NCBI RefSeq assembly: GCF_039830135.1
Contig: NZ_CP156081.1
Span: forward strand, 1,784,001-1,848,000
Direction: 5' to 3'
Source: Defluviimonas sp. SAOS-178_SWC
GTDB lineage: Bacteria; Pseudomonadota; Alphaproteobacteria; Rhodobacterales; Rhodobacteraceae
DNA: 64,000 bases
Made by a program: the position numbers and the translations under genes. This document shows, piece after piece, positions 37,575 through 44,868 of this stretch. Positions within the stretch are counted from its first letter, which is position 1; the number at the start of each line of letters is the position of its first letter. The notes beneath the pieces were generated by a model. It made no database searches, was not told the DNA's origin, and was given only the letters and a program-made list of their open reading frames with translations.

Positions 37575-38660
37575 ATGGACCGTCGTTCATTTCTGACGAA
37601 GGCCGCCGTCGGCGGCACGGCCGCAGCCGCCGCGAGCACGCTGGCTGCGCCGATCTATGCGCAAGGCAACCGCACGCTCACGCTCGTGACCACGTGGTCG
37701 CGCGGCCTCGCGGGCGTTCATGACGCAGCCCAGCGCTGCGCCGACACGATCACGGCGATGACCGACGGACAGCTCACGGTTGACCTCAAGGCGGCGGGCG
37801 AACTCGTCGGCGCCTTCGAAGTCTTCGACGCGGTGACCTCGGGCCAGGCCGACATGTATCACGGCGCCGACTACTATTTCGTCGGCCAGCACCCAGGCTA
37901 CGCCTTCTTCACCTCCGTGCCGATGGGCATGACCGCGCAGGAGCTCGCCAACTGGTACTATCACGGCGGCGGCATGGAGCTGCACGACGAACTCGGCTCG
38001 ATCTTCGGCCTGAAGTCCTACCTTGGCGGCAATACCGGCGCGCAGGCCGGTGGCTGGTTCCGCAAGGAAATCGCGGGTCCGGAAGATTTCAACGGCCTGA
38101 AGTTCCGCATGCCCGGCCTTGGCGGCAAGGCGCTCGGCAAGCTCGGCGCCTCGGTGCAGAACCTGCCCGGCGGCGAGGTCTATCAGGCGCTCTCGTCCGG
38201 TGCGATCGACGGCACCGAGTGGATCGGCCCCTGGGCCGACGAGAAGGCCGGTTTCCAGGAGATCACCAAGATCTACTACACCGCCGGCTTCCACGAGCCG
38301 GGCGCGGGCCTCTCGCTCGCCATGAACCGCGAAGTCTACGACAGCCTGACCCCCGCACAGCAGAAGATCTACGAGATCGCCTCGGGCGAGGCGCATCAGT
38401 GGAACCTCGCGCAATTTCTGTCGAACAACTCGGCCGCGCTCGGCCGGTTGCAGGCCGCGGGCGTCAAGACGCTGGAATTCCCGGATGCGGTCTGGGATGC
38501 GTTCGGCAAGGCTGCGCAGGAAGTCCATGACGAGAACATGGGCGACGAGCTCTACAAGAAGATCTACGACAGCTATATCGCGTCGATGAAATCCTCCTCC
38601 GCGTGGATCAAGCTGTCGGACGGCGCCTATACTAGGCAGCGCGACCGCGTCCTCGGCTAA
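37575..38660 (+). CDS. dctP: TRAP transporter solute-binding protein (TakP/FcbT1 type)
   Basis: 361-aa periplasmic binding protein. The twin-arginine signal RRSFLTKAAVGGTAAAAAST is followed by cleavage near IYAQ. The core resembles the 2-oxoacid/chloroaromatic/mannitol-type (COG4663) binding proteins such as TakP of Rhodobacter: GGNTGAQAGGWFRKEI, LKFRMPGLGGKALGKLG, GGEVYQALSSGAIDGTEWIGPWADEKAGF. The conserved Arg in WFRKEI and the Trp/Glu of TEW line the carboxylate site in the family. GGGAGGT precedes the chosen ATG. It is first in the operon dctP-dctQ-dctM. The substrate is likely a monocarboxylate or 2-oxoacid. Confidence 0.93.
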   Translation: MDRRSFLTKAAVGGTAAAAASTLAAPIYAQGNRTLTLVTTWSRGLAGVHDAAQRCADTITAMTDGQLTVDLKAAGELVGAFEVFDAVTSGQADMYHGADYYFVGQHPGYAFFTSVPMGMTAQELANWYYHGGGMELHDELGSIFGLKSYLGGNTGAQAGGWFRKEIAGPEDFNGLKFRMPGLGGKALGKLGASVQNLPGGEVYQALSSGAIDGTEWIGPWADEKAGFQEITKIYYTAGFHEPGAGLSLAMNREVYDSLTPAQQKIYEIASGEAHQWNLAQFLSNNSAALGRLQAAGVKTLEFPDAVWDAFGKAAQEVHDENMGDELYKKIYDSYIASMKSSSAWIKLSDGAYTRQRDRVLG

Positions 38661-38686
38661 GGCTCGGCCCATCGGAAAAAGCGAAC

Positions 38687-38709
38687 CCTCCGGCCCCTGT
38701 GGCCGGAGG
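38687..38709 (+). other. Intercistronic hairpin between dctP and dctQ
   Basis: Perfect 9-bp stem CCTCCGGCC/GGCCGGAGG with a 5-nt loop and no T-run. Such stems after a binding-protein gene usually protect its mRNA or lower read-through, so that more binding protein than permease is made. Confidence 0.65.
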
Positions 38710-38754
38710 ATATAACCGGCGCGGAAAGCGCCGAACGAACCATGGGGGGATGTG

Positions 38755-39681
38755 ATGGTGGACGCCATCGGGTGGTTCTTCGCCAATATCCTGAAGGCCT
38801 TCGTGAACTTCTTCTACGCCATCACCCATCCGGGTGAATGGCTGGCTTGGTTTGCCTATATCAACAAGCCGATGCCGACGCCGGAAGTGAAGGAATCGCT
38901 GATGCGGTTCATCTATTACGGCGCCTCGCAGGAGTTCTTTTTCGTCCTTCTCGTCATCTTCCTGATCCTGACCGCCATCGGACTTTGGCGCCGGCCCGTG
39001 ATGTGGGCCTATGTGCGCGGGCTCGAATGGTTCGCCAACACGACGGGACGGATCGTCGCCTGGGTCGGCCTGATCATGGTGATCCAGCAGATCGTCATCG
39101 TCTTCCTGCAGCGCATCTTCCGCGTCGCCCAGATCGAATTCGGCTTCTTCGGGATCGGCTTCACCAAGGACCTGTCCTGGTGGTCCGAAGAGCTGAAACT
39201 CTACAATGCGATGGTCGTGGCGCTCTGCGTCACCTACACGTTCGTGCAAGGCGGCCACGTCCGTGTCGACCTCATCTATTCCAACGTCTCCTACCGCTGG
39301 AAAAAGGCCATCGACATGGTCGGTTCGCTGGTCTTCATGGTGCCGGTCGCCACCTTGACCTGGCTTTTCGCTTGGTCGTTTTTCTGGCGCGTCATGGTCG
39401 TGCCGAACACCTCGGCATCGGACACGCTCGACAAGCTCCTTCTCAAGGCCAAGGCCGTGCGCTGGAACATCGAGACGATCGGCTTCTCGCCCAACGGATT
39501 TGACGCCTATTTCCTCTTCAAGCTGCTGATCCTCAGCTTTGTCGCGCTGACTTTCCTGCACGCGATCGCCTTCTTCTACCGCTCGCTTCTGGAGTGGATC
39601 GAAGGCCCGGCAAGCGATGGCAAGTATCTCGACAGGGATAACCTCGGCGCCGGTGAAGAAGCCTACGAAGGCACACATTAA
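38755..39681 (+). CDS. dctQ: TRAP transporter small permease (enlarged)
   Basis: 308-aa membrane protein, about 100 residues longer than a usual DctQ. Hydrophobic segments include FFFVLLVIFLILTAIGLW, IVAWVGLIMVIQQIVIVFL, MVVALCVTYTFVQGGHVRVDL and the C-terminal LLILSFVALTFLHAIAFFY. VQGGHVRVDLIY is the DctQ signature. GTG at 38752 and ATG at 38755 are adjacent; ATG is preferred because GGGGGGA then lies at a workable distance. It is followed 14 bp later by dctM. Confidence 0.9.
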   Translation: MVDAIGWFFANILKAFVNFFYAITHPGEWLAWFAYINKPMPTPEVKESLMRFIYYGASQEFFFVLLVIFLILTAIGLWRRPVMWAYVRGLEWFANTTGRIVAWVGLIMVIQQIVIVFLQRIFRVAQIEFGFFGIGFTKDLSWWSEELKLYNAMVVALCVTYTFVQGGHVRVDLIYSNVSYRWKKAIDMVGSLVFMVPVATLTWLFAWSFFWRVMVVPNTSASDTLDKLLLKAKAVRWNIETIGFSPNGFDAYFLFKLLILSFVALTFLHAIAFFYRSLLEWIEGPASDGKYLDRDNLGAGEEAYEGTH

Positions 39682-39695
39682 GGAACGGATGGACC

Positions 39696-42053
39696 ATGTT
39701 TCTCGGATTTGACGGCGTCGAGATCGGCCTGATCATCGTTTTCCTGTGCCTGTTCTCGGGCATCCTCTCGGGCTTTCCGGTCGCCTTCGCGCTGGGCGGG
39801 GCGGGGATCATCGCCTTCGCGATCATCGCGGCGCTCGACAGTTCGGGGCTGCTTGTCCACGAATTCCTCGACCGGAGCACGGCGGAATACCAGGCGCTCA
39901 TCGCCCAAGGTATATCCGACATCGAGATATCGAAGTTCACCTATCCCGACCTGCCAAGGGCGGTGGAACCTTTGTTCCCGCAAGGCTGGGAAGTGGCGAT
40001 GGACCGCAACCTCGCCTTCATCGTCAACCGCATGAACGAACGGGTCTTCGCCGGACAGTCGATCGAGACGCTGTTGGCGGTCCTCATGTTCGTGATGATG
40101 GGCATCACGCTCGAACGCTCCAAGATCGCGAACGAGCTTCTGACGACGATGGCGCGGGTCTTCGGGCCCTTGCCTGGCGGTCTTGCCGTGTCGGTCGTGG
40201 TCGTGGGGGCGTTCCTTGCCGCGTCGACCGGGATCGTCGGGGCGACCGTGGTGACGATGGGCCTCCTGTCGCTGCCGACGATGCTGCGCAACCGCTACTC
40301 GCCCGAGCTTGCGACCGGCGTCATCGCCGCGTCCGGCACGCTCGGCCAGATCATCCCGCCCTCGATCGTCATCGTGCTTCTCGGCACGCTCGCCGGTGAT
40401 CTCTACGCCGCCGGGCAGGAGATCCGCGCCGACGCGGCCGGCTGTTCGGATGCGCTGACCTATCTTGGACAGGCGGCGGTCCTGTCGGTCGGCACGCTCT
40501 TTCAGGCGGCCCTTCTGCCGGGGATTCTTCTGGCCGCGATGTACGGGCTTTATGCCTTCGGCTACGCGCTGGTGAACCCCGAAAAGGCGCCCCCGGTCGC
40601 GCTCGAGGCGGTCGGCGGCGACATCGTCACCCGCTCGGACGCGGTGCGCTGGTTCGTCGTGGCGCCCGTCGCGATCATCGGCGGGATCCTTCTTGCCGCG
40701 CAGATCAACCTTGTCGGCAGCCAGGACCTGACCGTCGACAGCTACACCGATGCGGGGCAGGCCGCCTCCCTGCGCACCAAGGTGTCGGACCAGTGCAAGG
40801 CGTCGATGATCGAACTGCACGGCCAGGAAGCCTGGGACGCGGCCGTCGCCCAGCAGTCCGAGATCGACGCGGCAGGCGGCATCGCCCAGAGCTACAAGCG
40901 TTCCGAAGAGGAACTCGCCACCGCTCATGCCGAGAAGATCGCCAACGCGGCGCCGGTCGGCACCGGCGTCGCCATCCTCTTCACCCTCGCGGCGCTGCTC
41001 CTTGCGATGGCGCGCGGCGTGTCGCCTTCGGCCGACCCGCGGCCGCTCATGGTGGGGGCGGGGGGCATCCTTCTCGGCCTGATTGCCGATGCCGCGCTGA
41101 TTCCGCCGACCATGGGGCCGGGACCGTCTTTCCTGATCCTTTCCGTTCCCTTCGCGATCACGCTTTACGGGTGTGGCGTGGCGGCAAAGAGCATGTCGCA
41201 CAACGACCTTGTCCGCGTCGTGTTCCCGCCGCTGGTGCTGATCATCGCCGTTCTCGGCTCGATCCTCGGCGGTATCACCAACCCGACGCCCGCGGCCGCG
41301 CTCGGCGCCGGCGGCGCGCTTCTGCTGGCCGCCTACCGCAAGCTCCACGACGAGAAGAAGAGCGGCGTGATCATCCTCGCCGCCTCCTTCGCGATCATCA
41401 TCATGATCCTGATCGGCATCAACTTCGACCTGCGGATCAACCGCTCCGACGTGGCGATGCCGGACCTGATCGCCTACTACGCCGCCCGCGCGACGTATTT
41501 CTTCGCGCTCTTCGGCATCGTCTACAGCTGCTGGGTGCTCTTGCGCGCCTCGGTTCTCGGCCCCGTTGTCCGCGAGACCGCGAAGGTCACGTCGATGGTC
41601 TTCACCATCCTTATCGGCTCGCAGCTTCTGAACCTCGTTCTGATCTCCTTCGGCGGCGAGCACTACATCCAGTCGTTCCTGCGCTCGTTCGAGCAGGAGT
41701 GGACGGCGTTCCTGATCGTCATGCTCGTCCTCTTCATCCTCGGCTTCGTGCTCGACTTCCTGGAGATCATCTACATCGTGGTGCCGATCGTCGGCCCGGT
41801 GATCTATGGCGGCACATACGATCCGTCCTGGGTGACGATCATGATCACGGTGAACCTGCAAACCTCGTTCCTGACGCCACCCTTTGGCTTCGCGCTCTTC
41901 TACTTGCGTGGTGTCGCACCGGCGAGCGTGACGACCGCGCAGATCTATCGCGGCATCATCCCCTTCGTGCTGATCCAGATGCTGAGCCTGATCATCCTGT
42001 GGATGTTCCCGGCCATCGTGACGATCGTTCCGGCGCTCCTGCCGCACAACTGA
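39696..42053 (+). CDS. dctM: TRAP transporter large permease (enlarged, with insertions)
   Basis: 785-aa membrane protein of the DctM family, which is usually ~430 aa. Core motifs are GFPVAFALGGAG, STGIVGATVVTMGLLSLPTML, GVIAASGTLGQIIPPSIVIVLLGTLAGD, FILGFVLDFLEIIYIVVPIVGPV and FLTPPFGFALFYLRGV. Two extra-membrane insertions are seen: ~52-115 (after the second helix) and ~345-415 (QINLVGSQDLTVDSYTDAG...), plus several extra helices between ~415 and 650. The enlarged form goes with COG4663-type systems. AAGGA precedes the ATG. Confidence 0.92.
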   Translation: MFLGFDGVEIGLIIVFLCLFSGILSGFPVAFALGGAGIIAFAIIAALDSSGLLVHEFLDRSTAEYQALIAQGISDIEISKFTYPDLPRAVEPLFPQGWEVAMDRNLAFIVNRMNERVFAGQSIETLLAVLMFVMMGITLERSKIANELLTTMARVFGPLPGGLAVSVVVVGAFLAASTGIVGATVVTMGLLSLPTMLRNRYSPELATGVIAASGTLGQIIPPSIVIVLLGTLAGDLYAAGQEIRADAAGCSDALTYLGQAAVLSVGTLFQAALLPGILLAAMYGLYAFGYALVNPEKAPPVALEAVGGDIVTRSDAVRWFVVAPVAIIGGILLAAQINLVGSQDLTVDSYTDAGQAASLRTKVSDQCKASMIELHGQEAWDAAVAQQSEIDAAGGIAQSYKRSEEELATAHAEKIANAAPVGTGVAILFTLAALLLAMARGVSPSADPRPLMVGAGGILLGLIADAALIPPTMGPGPSFLILSVPFAITLYGCGVAAKSMSHNDLVRVVFPPLVLIIAVLGSILGGITNPTPAAALGAGGALLLAAYRKLHDEKKSGVIILAASFAIIIMILIGINFDLRINRSDVAMPDLIAYYAARATYFFALFGIVYSCWVLLRASVLGPVVRETAKVTSMVFTILIGSQLLNLVLISFGGEHYIQSFLRSFEQEWTAFLIVMLVLFILGFVLDFLEIIYIVVPIVGPVIYGGTYDPSWVTIMITVNLQTSFLTPPFGFALFYLRGVAPASVTTAQIYRGIIPFVLIQMLSLIILWMFPAIVTIVPALLPHN

Positions 42054-42054
42054 C

Positions 42055-42090
42055 GAAAACGCCCGGACTGTCCCTGCGGATGGTCCGGGC
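42055..42090. terminator. Bidirectional terminator between dctM and uspA
   Basis: 8-bp stem GCCCGGAC (42061-42068) with GTCCGGGC (42083-42090) and a 14-nt loop. On the minus strand it is followed by GTTTTC, so it best serves uspA; on the plus strand a weak CGTCTTGG follows for dctM. Confidence 0.7.
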
Positions 42091-42125
42091 CGTCTTGGCA
42101 TGTCGGATTGCGCGGCGGGTCCGGT

Positions 42126-42578
42126 CTATTTGACTGTTAGCACCGGGCATTTCGCCAACAACTCGACACGGTGCGAAACGCCGCCGCGCAACGTCGCCTC
42201 GATGTTTCCCAGGCCCCGAGAGCCGATCACGATGATGTCGGCTTTCTTCCGGTTTGCCACATCGACAATGGTCCGGGCGACGGGGCCGGTTTCGACCCGC
42301 GTCTCGGCGTGCTCGATGCCCTTCTTGCGAGCGATCTTGGCGGCATGGTCCAGAAGGTCGCTCGACAGAAGCCGGATCGCCTCGTAGTCCGGCCCCTCGA
42401 TGCTTTCGAGTTCCGCGTATTTGCGCAGTTCCTTGGAAAGCTTCGGAACCTGTAGCGGCTTGAGGACGGTCAGGATCATCAGTTCGGCCTTGCAGGCGAC
42501 CGCGATCTCTGCCGCATACTCCACCGCCTTGATTGAATGAGCGGAGCCGTCGATCGCAACAAGCAGCTTCTTTATCAT
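42126..42578 (-). CDS. Universal stress protein UspA family
   Basis: 150-aa cytoplasmic protein with the ATP-binding Usp fold. KLLVAIDGSAHSIKAVEYA is at the N-terminus and IIVIGSRGLGNIEATLRGGVSHRV at ~115-138, which keeps the G-2x-G-9x-G-S ATP motif. GAGGT lies upstream of the ATG in a short low-GC leader. It is convergent to dctM. USPs near TRAP genes can act as accessory binding partners of the transporter (as TeaD does for TeaABC), but here it is on the opposite strand. Confidence 0.93.
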   Translation of the reverse strand: MIKKLLVAIDGSAHSIKAVEYAAEIAVACKAELMILTVLKPLQVPKLSKELRKYAELESIEGPDYEAIRLLSSDLLDHAAKIARKKGIEHAETRVETGPVARTIVDVANRKKADIIVIGSRGLGNIEATLRGGVSHRVELLAKCPVLTVK

Positions 42579-42631
42579 GGATTTATTTACCTCGAATGCG
42601 CGGACGTTTCGTTTTTTCGGTGCGCCTTTGC

Positions 42632-43468
42632 TCAGCCCCGCGTCGGCCGGGTTTCCGGCAGCGCGATGCGCGCCACCTGCTCGGCGATCGGGTCGACCGA
42701 AAGGGGATGCGTCTCGCCGGTATGGTCGGCCGGGTCGCCGATATCCTGCCAGCGGCCGTTCTTGTAGATCTCGAGCGCGTCGAAGCCGGCCTTGTAGCCC
42801 ATCTTGCGGCTGCCCGGCACCCAGTAGCCGAGATACACATAGGGAAGCCCCGCGCGGCGCGCGATCTCGACATGGTCGAGGATGATATAGGTGCCGAGGC
42901 TGTCGCCGGCCTTGTCGGGCTCGTAGAAGCTGTAGACCATGCTCAGCCCGTCATCGAGGACGTCGGTCAGGCAGACGGCGGTGAGGATCCGCAGCCCGCC
43001 CGGTCCCTTCGGCGGCGCGGAATATTCGACGACGCGGCTCTTGACCGGCGTTTCCTCGATCATCGCGGCGAACTCGAAGATATCCATGTCGGCCATGCCG
43101 CCGTCGGAATGCCGGCTGTCGAGATAGCGGCGGAAGAGCCCGTACTGGTCCTCGGTCGCCCAGGGGCTGGTCGCATCGCGCCTGAGATAGGCGTTGCGAC
43201 GGATCGTTCGCCTCTGGCTCTTGCTCGGGGTGAAGTCCGCGACCCGGATCCGGGCCGAGAGGCAAGCGGTGCATTCGGCGCAGGACGGACGGTAGAGCAC
43301 GTTCTGGGATCGCCGGAACCCCTGCTTCGACAGCGCGTCGTTCAGCTTCTCGGCATTCTCGCCCTGAAGCGCGGTGAACAACTTCCGTTCCGACCGGCCC
43401 TCGAGATAGGGGCAGGGCTGTGGTGCCGTCACATAGAACTGGGGCGCTATGGGAAGCGTGTGGCGCAT
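42632..43468 (-). CDS. bpt: Aspartate/glutamate leucyl-tRNA-protein transferase
   Basis: 278-aa N-end-rule enzyme that adds Leu to proteins with N-terminal Asp or Glu, marking them for ClpAP. The N-terminal Cys motif is [13 protein letters not shown], followed by [58 protein letters not shown] and [17 protein letters not shown]. The start at 43468 is by homology; the ribosome site is weak. It stands alone between uspA and DUF2852. Confidence 0.95.
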   Translation of the reverse strand: MRHTLPIAPQFYVTAPQPCPYLEGRSERKLFTALQGENAEKLNDALSKQGFRRSQNVLYRPSCAECTACLSARIRVADFTPSKSQRRTIRRNAYLRRDATSPWATEDQYGLFRRYLDSRHSDGGMADMDIFEFAAMIEETPVKSRVVEYSAPPKGPGGLRILTAVCLTDVLDDGLSMVYSFYEPDKAGDSLGTYIILDHVEIARRAGLPYVYLGYWVPGSRKMGYKAGFDALEIYKNGRWQDIGDPADHTGETHPLSVDPIAEQVARIALPETRPTRG

Positions 43469-43588
43469 GATAGGCCGAGCGTGGCGGTTCAGAGCGGTCG
43501 TGTGATGTGGCGACGTTAGCAAGCGATCTTCCATCCGCCAAGCCCCGAGTTCGGGACAATTCCGCGCGTCTCCTTGGGGAAAAGGGCA

Positions 43589-43612
43589 ACGGCCCGGCGG
43601 GGGCCGGGCCGT
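43589..43612 (-). terminator. Hairpin terminator after the DUF2852 gene
   Basis: Perfect 10-bp stem ACGGCCCGGC/GCCGGGCCGT with a 4-nt loop, 21 bp after the DUF2852 stop. On the minus strand it is followed by TGCCCTTTTCC, a weak T-run. Confidence 0.65.
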
Positions 43613-43633
43613 CGTCGCGGTTGCGTCTCGGGG

Positions 43634-44098
43634 TCAGTAGCGTCCCGGCTCCTGCCGGTCGGGGCTGCCGCCCGCGTCACCCGCGTCGCCGTCGCTGTCG
43701 GCCTCACGGGCCGCGCGGGCGCGTTCATCGAGGTACTGGTCGAACTCGGCCTTGTCCTTGCTTTCGCGCAGCCGCTTCAGGAAGCCCTCGAACTCCTCCT
43801 GCTCGCGCTCCAGCCGGTCGAGCGTGTCGGCCTTGTAGGCGTCGAAGGCGGTGTTGCCCGAGGATCGGAAGCCGTGCCGCCGGGCATGGCAGCGGGCCAT
43901 GTGGGAATGGGCGTCGTGGCGGCCCCAGCCGCAGTTTTTCGAGAACATGCGCTTGCTCCAGATCATGTAGGCGAGAAGGAAGAGGCCGAGCGGCCAGAAG
44001 AAGATGAAGCCGAGCACCATGGCGGCGATCCAGGCGCCCTTGCCGCGATCGTCGAGCCAGGCTTCGGCCCGACCGGGCCAGGCGGCGATGGTGGACAT
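43634..44098 (-). CDS. DUF2852 membrane protein
   Basis: 154-aa protein with one strong membrane helix (~22-45, AWIAAMVLGFIFFWPLGLFLLAYM). A basic/His-rich segment follows (RHDAHSHMARCHARRHGF), then a charged helix likely to form a coiled coil (DRLEREQEEFEGFLKRLRESKDKAEFDQYLDER) and a Gly/Asp-rich tail. The pattern is that of DUF2852, common in alphaproteobacteria with no assigned function. The ATG follows GGAGGAACC. A pair of operator-like palindromes lies directly upstream. Confidence 0.85.
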   Translation of the reverse strand: MSTIAAWPGRAEAWLDDRGKGAWIAAMVLGFIFFWPLGLFLLAYMIWSKRMFSKNCGWGRHDAHSHMARCHARRHGFRSSGNTAFDAYKADTLDRLEREQEEFEGFLKRLRESKDKAEFDQYLDERARAAREADSDGDAGDAGGSPDRQEPGRY

Positions 44099-44121
44099 GC
44101 GGGGTTCCTCCGTGGGGTTGA

Positions 44122-44196
44122 TGTAAATCCGTTTCACATGACGAAAGATCGGGTGCCCCCGGCGCTTCGTCAAGAGGTATGTGAAAGATTTTTACA
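44122..44196 (-). promoter_or_regulatory. Two 17-bp near-palindromes upstream of the DUF2852 gene
   Basis: TGTAAATCCGTTTCACA (44122-44138) and TGTGAAAGATTTTTACA (44180-44196) are the same site in opposite orientation, with consensus TGTGAAA-N4-TTTACA. The centres are 58 bp apart within a 114-bp gap. The nearest start is that of the DUF2852 gene. No known regulator is assigned. Confidence 0.55.
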
Positions 44197-44212
44197 TTGC
44201 TCGGGGGCGGGG

Positions 44213-44683
44213 CTATTCGGTGAAGTCCGCGACCTCGGCCCCTGTGGCCGCCAGAAGTGCATGCGGATCGACCGGGAAGATGTGACGTGGCGTGCCGGCC
44301 GCGCCCCAGACCGTGGGGAACTCCAGAAGGCGCGGATCGAAGTAACTGCGGATCGGCGTCAGGTGACCGACCGGGGCGACGCCGCCGATGGCAAAGCCCG
44401 TCTCGGCGCGGATCAGGTCGGCATCGGCCTTGCCGAGTTCCTGGCCTGCGACGGCGCTCGCCTTCGCGGCCGAGACGCGGTTGCCCCCGGCGGTGAGGAA
44501 AAGGACCACATGGCCCGTCGCCTCGCCCCGGAAGATGATCGACTTGGCGATCTGGTCGAGCGTGCAGCCCGCTGCCGCCGCCGCCTGCTCGGCCGTCCGC
44601 GTCTCGCCCGGCATTTCAAGGATCTCGCTGGCCAGCCCCGCCGCTTCGAGGGCCGCCGCAACCCGTTTCAGGCTCTTGCTCAT
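44213..44683 (-). CDS. YbaK/EbsC-type aminoacyl-tRNA deacylase
   Basis: 156-aa protein of the YbaK/ProX fold, which hydrolyses mischarged aminoacyl-tRNAs such as Cys- or Ala-tRNA-Pro. Seen: TAEQAAAAAGCTLDQIAKSIIFRG, VVLFLTAGGNRVSAAKAS, GFAIGGVAPVGHL (substrate-pocket GGV.P.GH) and PTVWGAAGTPRHIFPVDPHALL. The start at 44683 fits the family. The protein is free-standing, not fused to ProRS. It is divergent from glnE. Confidence 0.9.
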   Translation of the reverse strand: MSKSLKRVAAALEAAGLASEILEMPGETRTAEQAAAAAGCTLDQIAKSIIFRGEATGHVVLFLTAGGNRVSAAKASAVAGQELGKADADLIRAETGFAIGGVAPVGHLTPIRSYFDPRLLEFPTVWGAAGTPRHIFPVDPHALLAATGAEVADFTE

Positions 44684-44868
44684 GCTCTTCTGTCCGTTCC
44701 TGTCGCCAAGTCCGGGCATTCAAGCCATGACGCGGCGGCCTGTGCAAGGCCGCGTAGCATCGGGCGGCCGGGCACGGGCCGGTCGGGGCCGATCGCTTGC
44801 CCGCGCTTTTCCGTTTCGCGTTTGTGGCGGACCGTTGACGCTGCCCCGTTGCCAGATACTGTCAGGCC

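Noticed and set aside
39678..42101. 807-codon open frame antisense to dctM
   Set aside because: It is a composition artefact of the membrane-protein gene on the plus strand. The product would be extremely rich in Arg, Asp, His and Gln with no recognisable domain.
44122..44196. Rex, FNR or PpsR site upstream of the DUF2852 gene
   Set aside because: The sites have TGTGAAA-N4-TTTACA (17 bp). Rex needs TTGTGAA-N4-TTCACAA, FNR TTGAT-N4-ATCAA and PpsR TGT-N12-ACA. None fits in sequence or length.
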